From Thiotrichales bacterium (GTDB taxonomy: Bacteria; Pseudomonadota; Gammaproteobacteria; Thiomicrospirales; Thiomicrospiraceae): DNA of 64,000 nucleotides. Position 1 is the first letter of the stretch, and the number at the start of each line of letters is the position of its first letter. The stretch is taken from assembly GCA_022759035.1 (NCBI GenBank), contig JAEMQD010000008.1, positions 1 to 64,000 on the forward strand, in the 5' to 3' direction. A program made the translations under genes and the position numbers. Shown one piece after another: positions 55,811 to 64,000 of this stretch. The notes under the pieces are model-generated. The model did no database searches and was not told where the DNA came from. It worked only from the letters and a program-made list of their open reading frames with translations.

Positions 55811-57595
55811 ATGCGCGAAAAGATGTTAATAAAAAAAACAAATCACTTGTTGCTGGCGGGTTTTTTATCTTGTTTATTGCCCATTTTAAGCGCGTGTAGT
55901 GCGTTAGAAATGAATGCACCAGCAGCAAAATCGCCTGTTGACCAGCCAGGGCAGGCCGCTGTCGCATCATCTGCTATGCCTGCGACAAAAATGCCTGCTA
56001 CAAAGCTTAGTGCAGATCAAGTGTATCGCGTTTTGGCGGCAGAAACTTTAATTCATAAAGGCCAGTTAGCGACTGCAGCACAGGTGTATCTGGATTTAGC
56101 GGAAACCTATAAAGATCCTGCTTTGGCGCAGCGTGCTTACGAGTTGTCTTCTCGCGCTGGCAATGGCGCGTTATTGCGTGAGGCAAGTAACCTTAACACC
56201 AAGCTTAACCCTAACTTTATTGAGTCTTGGCAGGTGCAAGTGGTGTTGGCTTTGCGTGAGCGCAATGTTGATGCAGCACTAAAGGCATGGGAAGCTTTTT
56301 ACCAGCACAGTATGGATAAAGGCGTTTCGTTAAAATCTATTTTCCTTTCAACGGCAACCCTAGCGCAAGAAGAGTTGGATGCGAACAGTCTGCTCGCTTT
56401 TAGTGAACGTATCCGCGTGGCACACCCAAGTGCTTATGCGGAGTTTTCTCATATTATGATGCTGGCATCTGTGGGTGATTTTTCTGCGGCTTTTGATCAA
56501 GCAATGCGCGCCAATGCGCAATATCCAGATCAGCCAGAATTGATTCAGGTGACCGTTTCTTTGATGCTTAAAATAAATGATGGGCGTGGTGTTGATTGGT
56601 TGCAAAGCTACTGTGATCGCCATCCAGAAGACTCAGTAACAGGGGAACAGTTAGGCAGAGTGTATGTTGGCTTGCAACAATTGGATGCGGCAAAAACACA
56701 ATTTTATAAAGTGACTCAGGCACATCCTAATGTGTTATCTGCCAAGATGTCTTTAGCATTGTTGTTATTGGAATTGGGTGATGCAGAGCAGGCAGAAACT
56801 TTGCTAACGTCACTTATTGATAGCAAGCAATATGTGGATATGGCTAGGTATTATTTGGGTCAGTCTTATTATTTGCAACAAAAAACAGATGCCGCAATGC
56901 AGCAGTGGCAACAAATTAAGCAAGGCAACTATCGTTTAGACGCGGTGATTTGGCAAGCACAGGTGTTGAGTAAGCAACAACGTTACCAGCAAGCACAAAC
57001 TTTGTTAAACGACTTTAAGCCAGAAGATGATAACGATCAGCTGCGTTGGATTGAGGCGAAGGTTAAGTTGTACGGGTTGCAAGGTCAATTTAAAGAAGCC
57101 TTAAAGTTGCTGGATCAGGCTTTGTTTTCGATGCCAGAAGTGGCAAGCTTGTGGCAAGATCGTGCTAATGTGAAATATGAATTGAGCGACTATAAAGGGT
57201 TTGAAAAAGACATGCGTCAGGCAGCGAGTTTATCGCCAGAAGATGCGGATATTTTGAATGCGCTTGGCTTTTACTTGGCAGATAGCAAGCAGTCTTTGGT
57301 GGAGGCAAGGCAACTGATTGAAAAAGCCAATGACTTGCAGCCAAACAAGTACTACATTATCGATAGCTTAGGTTGGTTGTCATATCAAGAAGGGAAATTG
57401 GATGCCGCAAAACAATTGCTGGATCAAGCTTACCAGTTAAAAGCGGATCCTGAAATTTTGCGTCATCGTTTAGCAACATTGCTCGCTTTAAAACAGCGCC
57501 AAGAAGCGCAACGCCTTGTTCAGCAAGAAGCTAAACGGTTTTCGGAAGATAAAGCTTTGCTAAAGTTCTTAAAGCAAATGTCGCTCATGCCTTGA
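55811..57595 (+). CDS. TPR-repeat lipoprotein
   Basis: The ATG at 55811 gives about 594 residues; an ATG four codons later (55823) is equally possible and neither has a strong ribosome site. A lipoprotein signal ends in LPILSAC. The mature part is made of tetratricopeptide repeats from about residue 65 to the end, the last containing ILNALGFYLADSKQSLVEA and SLGWLSYQEGKLDAAKQLL. A TPR lipoprotein divergent from hemA is common in gammaproteobacteria, usually followed by lolB and ispE; here rplU follows instead. It probably scaffolds an envelope complex; partners are unknown. Confidence 0.85.
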   Translation: MREKMLIKKTNHLLLAGFLSCLLPILSACSALEMNAPAAKSPVDQPGQAAVASSAMPATKMPATKLSADQVYRVLAAETLIHKGQLATAAQVYLDLAETYKDPALAQRAYELSSRAGNGALLREASNLNTKLNPNFIESWQVQVVLALRERNVDAALKAWEAFYQHSMDKGVSLKSIFLSTATLAQEELDANSLLAFSERIRVAHPSAYAEFSHIMMLASVGDFSAAFDQAMRANAQYPDQPELIQVTVSLMLKINDGRGVDWLQSYCDRHPEDSVTGEQLGRVYVGLQQLDAAKTQFYKVTQAHPNVLSAKMSLALLLLELGDAEQAETLLTSLIDSKQYVDMARYYLGQSYYLQQKTDAAMQQWQQIKQGNYRLDAVIWQAQVLSKQQRYQQAQTLLNDFKPEDDNDQLRWIEAKVKLYGLQGQFKEALKLLDQALFSMPEVASLWQDRANVKYELSDYKGFEKDMRQAASLSPEDADILNALGFYLADSKQSLVEARQLIEKANDLQPNKYYIIDSLGWLSYQEGKLDAAKQLLDQAYQLKADPEILRHRLATLLALKQRQEAQRLVQQEAKRFSEDKALLKFLKQMSLMP

Positions 57596-57620
57596 CCATT
57601 GAATAATTAATCTTTATAAT
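57592..57620 (+). promoter_or_regulatory. Sigma-70 promoter for rplU-rpmA
   Basis: TTGACC (57592-57597) and TATAAT (57615-57620) are separated by 17 bases. The -35 element overlaps the stop codon of the TPR gene, and rplU starts 45 bases downstream of the -10 element. Confidence 0.85.
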
Positions 57621-57664
57621 GGTGCGTTCTTATCGAATTTTTTGATTTCCAGGAGTTTGGAAAC

Positions 57665-57976
57665 ATGTACGCCGTAATTAAAACTGGTGGCAAGCAGTAC
57701 CGTGTTAGCGAAGGTGATCGCCTACGCATCGAGATGCTTGACGTAGAAGCTGGTAGCGAAATTTCTTTTGACGAAGTAATGTTGGTCGGTTCAGGCGACA
57801 GCGTTAAAGTGGGTACGCCACTGGTTGCTGGTGCTGTGGTTAAGGCAACGGTTGAAGATCATGGTCGTGGTGATAAAGTGATCATTATCAAATTCCGTCG
57901 TCGTAAGCACTACCGTAAGAAGCAAGGTCATCGTCAGTATTACACACAGGTTAAGATCACTGGTATCAGTGCTTAA
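57665..57976 (+). CDS. rplU: Ribosomal protein L21
   Basis: Protein of 103 residues. It begins [18 protein letters not shown] and has the L21 block [19 protein letters not shown] binding 23S rRNA. AGGAG lies nine bases before the ATG. It forms the standard pair with rpmA and a good promoter stands upstream. Confidence 0.98.
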   Translation: MYAVIKTGGKQYRVSEGDRLRIEMLDVEAGSEISFDEVMLVGSGDSVKVGTPLVAGAVVKATVEDHGRGDKVIIIKFRRRKHYRKKQGHRQYYTQVKITGISA

Positions 57977-57997
57977 TCTTTATTAGGAGTATGAAAC

Positions 57998-58255
57998 ATG
58001 GCACATAAAAAGGCCGCGGGTTCCTCTCGCAACGGACGCGACTCAGAAAGTAAGCGTCTTGGTGTTAAAATGTACGGTGGTCAAGCTGCTGTTGCTGGTA
58101 ACATCTTAGTTCGTCAACGTGGTACTAAATTCCACGCTGGTGAAAATGTTGGTTTGGGTGTGGATCATACCCTATTTGCAAAAGCAGACGGCTTTGTGAA
58201 GTTTGCTCGCAAAGGTCCAAATCAGCGTATGTACGTATCAATCGAAGCGGCGTAA
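57998..58255 (+). CDS. rpmA: Ribosomal protein L27
   Basis: Protein of 85 residues, beginning [20 protein letters not shown], with the mature N-terminus of Gram-negative L27 that reaches the peptidyl transferase centre. It follows rplU by 21 bases with its own AGGAG. Confidence 0.98.
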   Translation: MAHKKAAGSSRNGRDSESKRLGVKMYGGQAAVAGNILVRQRGTKFHAGENVGLGVDHTLFAKADGFVKFARKGPNQRMYVSIEAA

Positions 58256-58280
58256 TTCGTCTTAATTTCGTTTGAGTATG

Positions 58281-58319
58281 AAAAACGCCTCGCGCATTCG
58301 TTTGCAGCGGGGCGTTTTT
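58281..58319 (+). terminator. rplU-rpmA terminator
   Basis: AAAAACGCCTCGC and GCGGGGCGTTTTT pair over 13 positions with one G-T wobble around a 13-base loop. The T-run closes the stem, 25 bases after the rpmA stop. obgE therefore needs its own promoter or read-through. Confidence 0.88.
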
Positions 58320-58381
58320 GTTTTTGTTGTTTGTCGTTGTTTTTAGCAGCAGGTTGCTGACGGACTATTTTGAAAAATTAG

Positions 58382-59476
<1,095 letters not shown>

Positions 59477-59483
59477 ATAGATA

Positions 59484-60611
59484 ATGAGTCGTCAAGGATT
59501 AGTAACTGCTAAGCGTTGGGTAATTAAGATTGGTTCTGCGCTGTTAACCAATGACGGTCAAGGTTTGAACCGAGAAGCGATGGCGGGCTGGGTAAAGCAA
59601 ATGGTTGCTTTACGTCAAGCTGGTGTTGAAGTGGTGTTGGTGTCTTCTGGTGCGGTAGCAGAAGGTATTAAGCGTCTTGGGTGGACGACTCGTCCAAAAG
59701 AACTGCATGCTTTGCAAGCAGCGGCAGCGGTGGGTCAAATGGGCTTGGCGCAAGCTTGGGAAAGTTTGTTTGCTGCCGATCAAATTATGACGGCGCAAGT
59801 GTTATTGACGCATGAAGACTTGTCGGATCGTCACCGTTATTTGAATGCGCGCAGTACGTTGAACTTTCTATTAGAACAAGGCGTTATTCCTGTTATTAAT
59901 GAAAATGATACGGTAGCGACCGATGAAATTCGTTTGGGTGACAATGATACTTTGGGTGCGTTAGTGGCTAATCTTGTTGGCGCAGAAGTGTTAGCCATTT
60001 TAACGGATCAGCAAGGCTTATTTACGGCAGATCCACGGCATAATCCTGATGCCAAGCTGCTCCATAGTGTTAAGGTTTCTGATCCTGCGATTGTTGATAT
60101 GGCGAGTCCGACGGGGGGCGCTTTAGGGCGTGGCGGTATGGCAACGAAAGTGCGTGCGGCACAACGTGCGGCACGTTCAGGTACGGTAACAATCATTGCA
60201 GCTGGTCGTGAGGCGAATGTGTTATTACGTCTGCGCTCAGCAGAAGTGTTGGGGACGCTTTTTGAACCAGATGTAGAACCCATGCCAGCGCGCAAACAAT
60301 GGTTGGGTAGTCAGTTGCAGTCACGCGGCACGGTCACCTTGGATGGCGGTGCGGTTAAAGCCTTGCGAGAGCAAGGGAAGAGTTTATTGCCTGTTGGCAT
60401 ACTTAATGTGTCTGGTAGCTTTAACCGAGGTGATGTGGTGATTTGTGTCGATGCGCAAGGTATTGAAGTGGCACGTGGACTAGCAAATTATGCTGCTGAT
60501 GAAGCAAAACAGCTTATGGGTCAGCCAACGCATGCCATTGAGCGCATTTTGGGTTATGTGGATGATGAGTGCTTTATTCATCGAGATAATTTAGTATTAA
60601 GCGAAAACTAA
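59484..60611 (+). CDS. proB: Glutamate 5-kinase
   Basis: Protein of 375 residues. An amino-acid kinase domain ([48 protein letters not shown]) is followed by a C-terminal PUA domain (about 280-370). It starts proline synthesis by phosphorylating glutamate and is normally inhibited by proline. The gene is co-directional with obgE, with no room for a separate promoter. Confidence 0.96.
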   Translation: MSRQGLVTAKRWVIKIGSALLTNDGQGLNREAMAGWVKQMVALRQAGVEVVLVSSGAVAEGIKRLGWTTRPKELHALQAAAAVGQMGLAQAWESLFAADQIMTAQVLLTHEDLSDRHRYLNARSTLNFLLEQGVIPVINENDTVATDEIRLGDNDTLGALVANLVGAEVLAILTDQQGLFTADPRHNPDAKLLHSVKVSDPAIVDMASPTGGALGRGGMATKVRAAQRAARSGTVTIIAAGREANVLLRLRSAEVLGTLFEPDVEPMPARKQWLGSQLQSRGTVTLDGGAVKALREQGKSLLPVGILNVSGSFNRGDVVICVDAQGIEVARGLANYAADEAKQLMGQPTHAIERILGYVDDECFIHRDNLVLSEN

Positions 60612-60635
60612 GCAAAATAATAGGGGTAAGTACAC

Positions 60636-61328
60636 ATGCTGCCACAAGAACATCACCTTGTGCATAGAACGGGTTGGTTACGTGCTGCCGTATTGGGTGC
60701 GAATGACGGACTTATTTCAACTGCGAGTTTACTTGTTGGTGTGGCCGCCGCTGGAGCGACGCAATCGTCTATTTTAGTTGCAGGTGTGGCGGGTTTGGTC
60801 GCTGGTGCCATGTCTATGGCTGCAGGAGAGTATGTGTCGGTGAGCTCTCAGGCGGATACCGAAAAAGCAGATATTGCACGTGAAGCGCATGAGTTGGCGC
60901 ATAATTCAGAAGAAGAATTAAAAGAATTAGCGTTAATTTATGAAGCCAGAGGCTTAACACCAGAACTGGCGATGCAGGTAGCGCAACAATTGACCGAGCA
61001 TGATGCCTTGGCCGCGCATGTTCGTGATGAGATTGGCATTACTGAAACCTTGACCGCTAAACCATTAGAGGCGGCTTTAACTTCAGCCATTACCTTTACG
61101 GTAGGTGCTGCATTACCGCTTTTTGTTGCCTGGTTTGCACCAGCCTCATTGCTTACTACGTGGATTGTTGGTACAACGCTCTTGTTTTTGGCCTTGCTAG
61201 GTGGGATTGGCGCACAAGCGGGCGGAGCCCCTGTTTTGGTTGGTGCTGCGCGCGTCACTTTTTGGGGTGTGGTCGCATTAAGCGCAACGATGCTTGTTGG
61301 TGCGCTGTTTGGGCGGGTGTTGGTGTAG
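60636..61328 (+). CDS. VIT/CCC1-family Fe2+/Mn2+ transporter
   Basis: Protein of 230 residues with five membrane segments. The signature GANDGLISTASLLVGVAAAG in helix 1 and AGAMSMAAGEYVSVSSQAD in helix 2 supply the metal-binding residues, and the charged loop (about 75-140, with many glutamates) matches the metal-binding domain of VIT1. The family moves ferrous iron or manganese out of the cytosol, usually driven by protons. The ribosome site is AGGGG, eight to nine bases before the ATG. Confidence 0.92.
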   Translation: MLPQEHHLVHRTGWLRAAVLGANDGLISTASLLVGVAAAGATQSSILVAGVAGLVAGAMSMAAGEYVSVSSQADTEKADIAREAHELAHNSEEELKELALIYEARGLTPELAMQVAQQLTEHDALAAHVRDEIGITETLTAKPLEAALTSAITFTVGAALPLFVAWFAPASLLTTWIVGTTLLFLALLGGIGAQAGGAPVLVGAARVTFWGVVALSATMLVGALFGRVLV

Positions 61329-61493
61329 CATTTGTTTACCGACTTTTTCTTCTCTTAAACCAAGCTGTTTTGCATAAATTGGTTTGTAGTCATTTTTAGG
61401 ATGCTGCGGCTAAGGTTCAGCGCGCATAATCAATTTTACGAGCCGAGTAAATAGATCGCCAATTGTGCAATGAGTGATCTATTTCGCATGGTA

Positions 61494-61522
61494 TTGACAT
61501 GGAATATGTACTCTAGTATATT
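61494..61522 (+). promoter_or_regulatory. Near-consensus sigma-70 promoter
   Basis: A perfect TTGACA (61494-61499) and TATATT (61517-61522) are 17 bases apart in the gap between the VIT gene and modE. Transcription should start near 61529, about 230 bases before the modE start. Confidence 0.85.
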
Positions 61523-61528
61523 TTAAAA

Positions 61529-61659
61529 AACGAAGTTAAGTTAACTATATTTTGCTTTAGTGTCCATAGTAGAAAGCTCCGATCCTACCCCTCTGCACAA
61601 GCATTTAGTGGTACTTAATCGTGTCGACGCTAATCTGTTATGCAGTTTAGCGTTTTTTT
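61529..61659 (+). ncRNA. Candidate small RNA or attenuated leader of modE
   Basis: A near-consensus promoter ends at 61522 and a good terminator ends at 61659, giving a transcript of about 130 bases in the 430-base gap after the VIT gene. No open frame with a ribosome site is seen inside. It contains a C-rich stretch TACCCCT (61586-61592). Because modE starts at 61759, the element may instead be a leader whose terminator is controlled, for example by molybdenum cofactor. No known family is assigned. The rest of the gap (61329-61493 and 61660-61758) shows nothing further. Confidence 0.55.
61628..61659 (+). terminator. Intrinsic terminator upstream of modE
   Basis: CGCTAA (61628-61633) and TTAGCG (61647-61652) form the stem, closely followed by seven T residues (61653-61659). 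It would end RNA started at the promoter near 61494. Confidence 0.82.
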
Positions 61660-61758
61660 ATTTTATGTTGATTAAGGTGATTCGTAATACTTTGTGTGCG
61701 ATTGCTTAATCGCTGCCGTTATAGCGGCTGTGTCTCTTTACCACAGGATATCAATACG

Positions 61759-62580
61759 ATGACTGAAGTAGCAAATAACACTGCACATAAGCAAAATGAA
61801 CCCGCTTTCTTTGCGCCTTGGCATGTCCGTTTAGGCGGTGGTGAAATTAGTCCGCGACGTTTGTCGCTGCTACAAGCAATTGATGCCACAGGAAGCATTA
61901 GCCAAGCGGCAAAACAGGTAGGGATTACCTATAAAGCAGCTTGGGATGCTGTTGATGCCATGAATAATTTAGCAGGCCAACCTTTAGTGATAAGTCAGCA
62001 TGGCGGTAAAGGTGGGGGTGGTGCGCATTTAACGAATGCCGGCATGCAAATTGTTATGATGCATGAGCGTTTATCTGCGTTGCAGACCATGTGGACGGCA
62101 AGTCTTGATGGTGTCGATGCCGATGTATTACCCATGTTAAGGAGATTAACAATGCAAACAAGTGCGCGCAATGCTTTTTTCGGGAAGGTAAGTCAAATTA
62201 AAAGTGGTGCGGTCAATAGCGAAGTGGTTATGGCATTACAAGGTGGCGATCAACTGGTCGCAACGGTAACCAATGATAGTATTGATCGTATGCAGTTGCG
62301 CGTTGGTATTACCGCTTGGGGCTTAGTTAAAGCGAGCTGGGTGATTTTAGCGCATGAAAATGGCAGTACAAAAACAAGTGCACGTAACCGTTTGTGTGGC
62401 GAAGTAAAGCGCGTTGTCATGGGGCCTGTTAATGCCGAGGTTGTATTGCAGCTTGATGGTGGCAATACGTTAACGGCCGTGGTAACCCATGATAGCGCAC
62501 AAGAAATGGCCATTGCCGAAGGTCAGCGTTTATGTGCGTTGATTAAGGCGAGTCATGTGTTGATTGGTGTCGATGATTAG
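61759..62580 (+). CDS. modE: Molybdate-responsive regulator ModE
   Basis: The ATG at 61759 gives 273 residues; AGGA lies 11 bases upstream. An N-terminal winged helix-turn-helix (LSLLQAIDATGSISQAAKQV, then G-I-T-Y-K-A-A-W-D-A-V) is followed by two Mop/TOBE domains (SARNAFFGKVSQIKSGAVNS and SARNRLCGEVKRVVMGPVNA) that bind molybdate. It normally represses modABC when molybdate is plentiful. It leads the modE-modA-modB order here. I did not find a convincing ModE box. Confidence 0.95.
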   Translation: MTEVANNTAHKQNEPAFFAPWHVRLGGGEISPRRLSLLQAIDATGSISQAAKQVGITYKAAWDAVDAMNNLAGQPLVISQHGGKGGGGAHLTNAGMQIVMMHERLSALQTMWTASLDGVDADVLPMLRRLTMQTSARNAFFGKVSQIKSGAVNSEVVMALQGGDQLVATVTNDSIDRMQLRVGITAWGLVKASWVILAHENGSTKTSARNRLCGEVKRVVMGPVNAEVVLQLDGGNTLTAVVTHDSAQEMAIAEGQRLCALIKASHVLIGVDD

Positions 62581-62633
62581 TGTTTTGCTAGATGCGTTAA
62601 TCGGTAACTGATTTGTTAAAAGTAGAAGATAAC

Positions 62634-63404
62634 ATGGTATTCACCAAATTAATAGCCGGTAGTGTGCTGGCTTGTGTTTCATTTGCAGCAATGGCGGGCG
62701 AGGCAACGATTGTGGCAGCGGCAGATCTAAAATTTGCCATGGACGAAATTGTTAAATCTTATAAACAAGCGCACGCAGATGATGCGCTTAAAGTTATTTA
62801 TGGGTCCTCAGGTAAGTTTTTTACGCAAATTGAAAATGATGCACCTTACGACTTATTCTTTTCGGCAGATATTCGTTTTCCAGAAAAACTGGTGAGTGCA
62901 GGCAAAGCAGTAGGTATTCCTAAACTGTATGCAATTGGTCGTATTGTGTTATGGAGTAACAGCATGGACGCAAGTCAGCTCAATTTAAATAATGTTACTG
63001 ACAGCGCCATTCGTAAATTTGCCATCGCATCTCCAGATCATGCACCTTATGGCGCACGTGCTAAAGAAGCGTTAATTTCTGCTGGCATATGGGATAACAT
63101 GCGGCCCAAAATTGTCAATGGTGAAAATATCGGGCATACAACGCAAATGATTGAGTCTGGCGCAGCGGATGCGGGCATTATTGCGTTATCTTTGGCTTTA
63201 TCACCTAAAATAAAAGGGAGCGCACATCCGCACTATACGTTAATTGACGATAGATTACACGAACCATTAGAGCAGGCTTATGTTCTTACTAAGCGAGCAC
63301 AAGATAATGAAACAGCAAAACGATTTGCCCGCTATATGGAAAGTCAGCAGGTGCGTAGTATTATGGACGCTTATGGTTTTGTCTTGCCTAGTAATAATCG
63401 TTAA
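62634..63404 (+). CDS. modA: Molybdate-binding periplasmic protein ModA
   Basis: The ATG at 62634 gives 256 residues with a signal peptide ending AAMAG near residue 22. The mature protein begins E-A-T-I-V-A-A-A-D-L-K-F-A-M-D-E-I and has VIYGSSGKFFTQIENDAPYD and S-P-D-H-A-P-Y-G-A-R-A-K-E-A-L, the oxyanion-binding parts of ModA. It delivers molybdate to the ModBC importer, of which modB follows 51 bases downstream. Confidence 0.95.
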   Translation: MVFTKLIAGSVLACVSFAAMAGEATIVAAADLKFAMDEIVKSYKQAHADDALKVIYGSSGKFFTQIENDAPYDLFFSADIRFPEKLVSAGKAVGIPKLYAIGRIVLWSNSMDASQLNLNNVTDSAIRKFAIASPDHAPYGARAKEALISAGIWDNMRPKIVNGENIGHTTQMIESGAADAGIIALSLALSPKIKGSAHPHYTLIDDRLHEPLEQAYVLTKRAQDNETAKRFARYMESQQVRSIMDAYGFVLPSNNR

Positions 63405-63455
63405 TTGGGTAGAGATACTGCCTCTTTATTAGTTTATCTGCCAGGATGACAACAT

Positions 63456-64000
63456 ATGTTTGACATTACCAGCGACGATTTGAGTGCTATTATCCTTACC
63501 CTAAAGTTGGCTGGATTAACAACACTCATTTTGCTCAGTATCGCAGCACCCTTAGCATGGTGGTTGGCGAATGGTAAAAGCTTAGGGCGGGTTGTCGTGC
63601 AAGCTTTGGTTGCCTTACCGTTAGTGTTGCCGCCTACTGTGTTAGGTTTTTATATGCTCATGATGCTTGGCCCTAAGGGTGCTATTGGTGGGCAGCTTGA
63701 AAGTTGGGGATGGCATCATTTGGCCTTCACTTTTGAAGGGTTGGTGGTTAGCTCTGTGCTCTATTCTATGCCTTTTGCTGTACAGCCGTTACAAGAAACC
63801 TTTTCAAATTTAGGTCGGCGTCCTATTGAAGTAGCCGCTGCCATGGGTGCTAACGCAATAGATCGTTTTTTTACGGTCATTCTACCTTTGTGTAAAGGCG
63901 GTTTTGCTATTGCAGCCACCTTGACTTTTGCACATACCATTGGTGAGTTTGGCGTTATTTTAATGGTGGGCGGCAATATCCCAGGTGAAACGCATGTGCT
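63456..64000 (+). CDS. modB: Molybdate ABC permease ModB (cut by window end)
   Basis: From the ATG at 63456 the frame stays open to the end of the window (181 codons). It contains the ModB/CysT-type permease fold with four or more membrane segments, LPLVLPPTVLGFYMLMMLGP, and the EAA loop E-V-A-A-A-M-G-A-N-A-I-D-R-F-F-T-V-I-L-P-L that contacts the ATPase. The C-terminus, and presumably modC, lie beyond the window. Confidence 0.94.
   Translation, partial: MFDITSDDLSAIILTLKLAGLTTLILLSIAAPLAWWLANGKSLGRVVVQALVALPLVLPPTVLGFYMLMMLGPKGAIGGQLESWGWHHLAFTFEGLVVSSVLYSMPFAVQPLQETFSNLGRRPIEVAAAMGANAIDRFFTVILPLCKGGFAIAATLTFAHTIGEFGVILMVGGNIPGETHV

Overview
The window looks like chromosome from a gammaproteobacterium of moderate GC content. 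Evidence includes a RlmM-type 23S rRNA methyltransferase, PpnN, TrhP with a YfhL-type ferredoxin, MsbA/LpxL lipid A genes, a ridA-recG-oxyR neighbourhood and an rplU-rpmA-obgE-proB block. It encodes many signalling proteins (four complete c-di-GMP proteins, three methyl-accepting chemotaxis proteins) and much thiol and peroxide chemistry. I cannot name the genus from the sequence alone.

Layout. 1-9.7 kb: a PhnD-like binding protein paired with a diguanylate cyclase, ferredoxin and trhP, a GAF-GGDEF protein, ppnN with a YqaA/DedA-like membrane protein, and a GGDEF-EAL protein. 9.3-16.2 kb: an inserted accessory island (9727-15792) bounded by a 408-bp direct repeat of the 3' end of the GGDEF-EAL gene. 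The island holds a DUF4282 protein, an oxidoreductase remnant, a ferritin-like protein, a Prx6-type peroxiredoxin, a hydroxylase remnant, a Tat-exported protein with a motif like that of sulfur oxygenase/reductase, arsR, a carboxymuconolactone-decarboxylase-like gene, an IS481-type remnant and a GC-rich chrA. 16.1-23.7 kb: recG-ridA, an OxyR variant with only the peroxidatic cysteine, a small membrane protein, a CinA-like protein, dps, a peroxiredoxin-glutaredoxin fusion and glutathione reductase. 23.7-30.7 kb: lpxL-like, msbA, a phosphatase, gamma-carbonic anhydrase, a chemoreceptor and rlmM. 30.7-35.4 kb: a gshA-nhaA-gshB-apbE run on one strand. 35.7-41.8 kb: a PAS chemoreceptor, ovoA-ovoB (ovothiol synthesis) and a broken MerR/B12-type regulator. 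41.8-55.7 kb: rsmE, metF-metK, two unknown membrane proteins, a response regulator-GGDEF-EAL protein, typA, a PAS chemoreceptor behind a class II-type FNR promoter, a split YeeE/YedE sulfur transporter, prfA-hemA. 55.8-64 kb: a TPR lipoprotein, rplU-rpmA, obgE, proB, a VIT-family transporter, a short transcription unit (small RNA or attenuated leader) and modE-modA-modB, the last cut by the window end.

How the parts fit. Glutathione synthesis (gshA, gshB), its recycling (gor) and use (Prx-Grx) sit in the same window as ovothiol synthesis (ovoA, ovoB), OxyR and Dps, so the cell probably runs two low-molecular-weight thiol systems. Sulfur handling appears twice: the YeeE/YedE pair and the island with its oxidoreductase remnant and SOR-like exported protein. 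The least ordinary features are the 408-bp repeat-bounded island, the SOR-like Tat protein, the one-cysteine OxyR, the FNR-type promoter of a chemoreceptor and the promoter-terminator unit ahead of modE.
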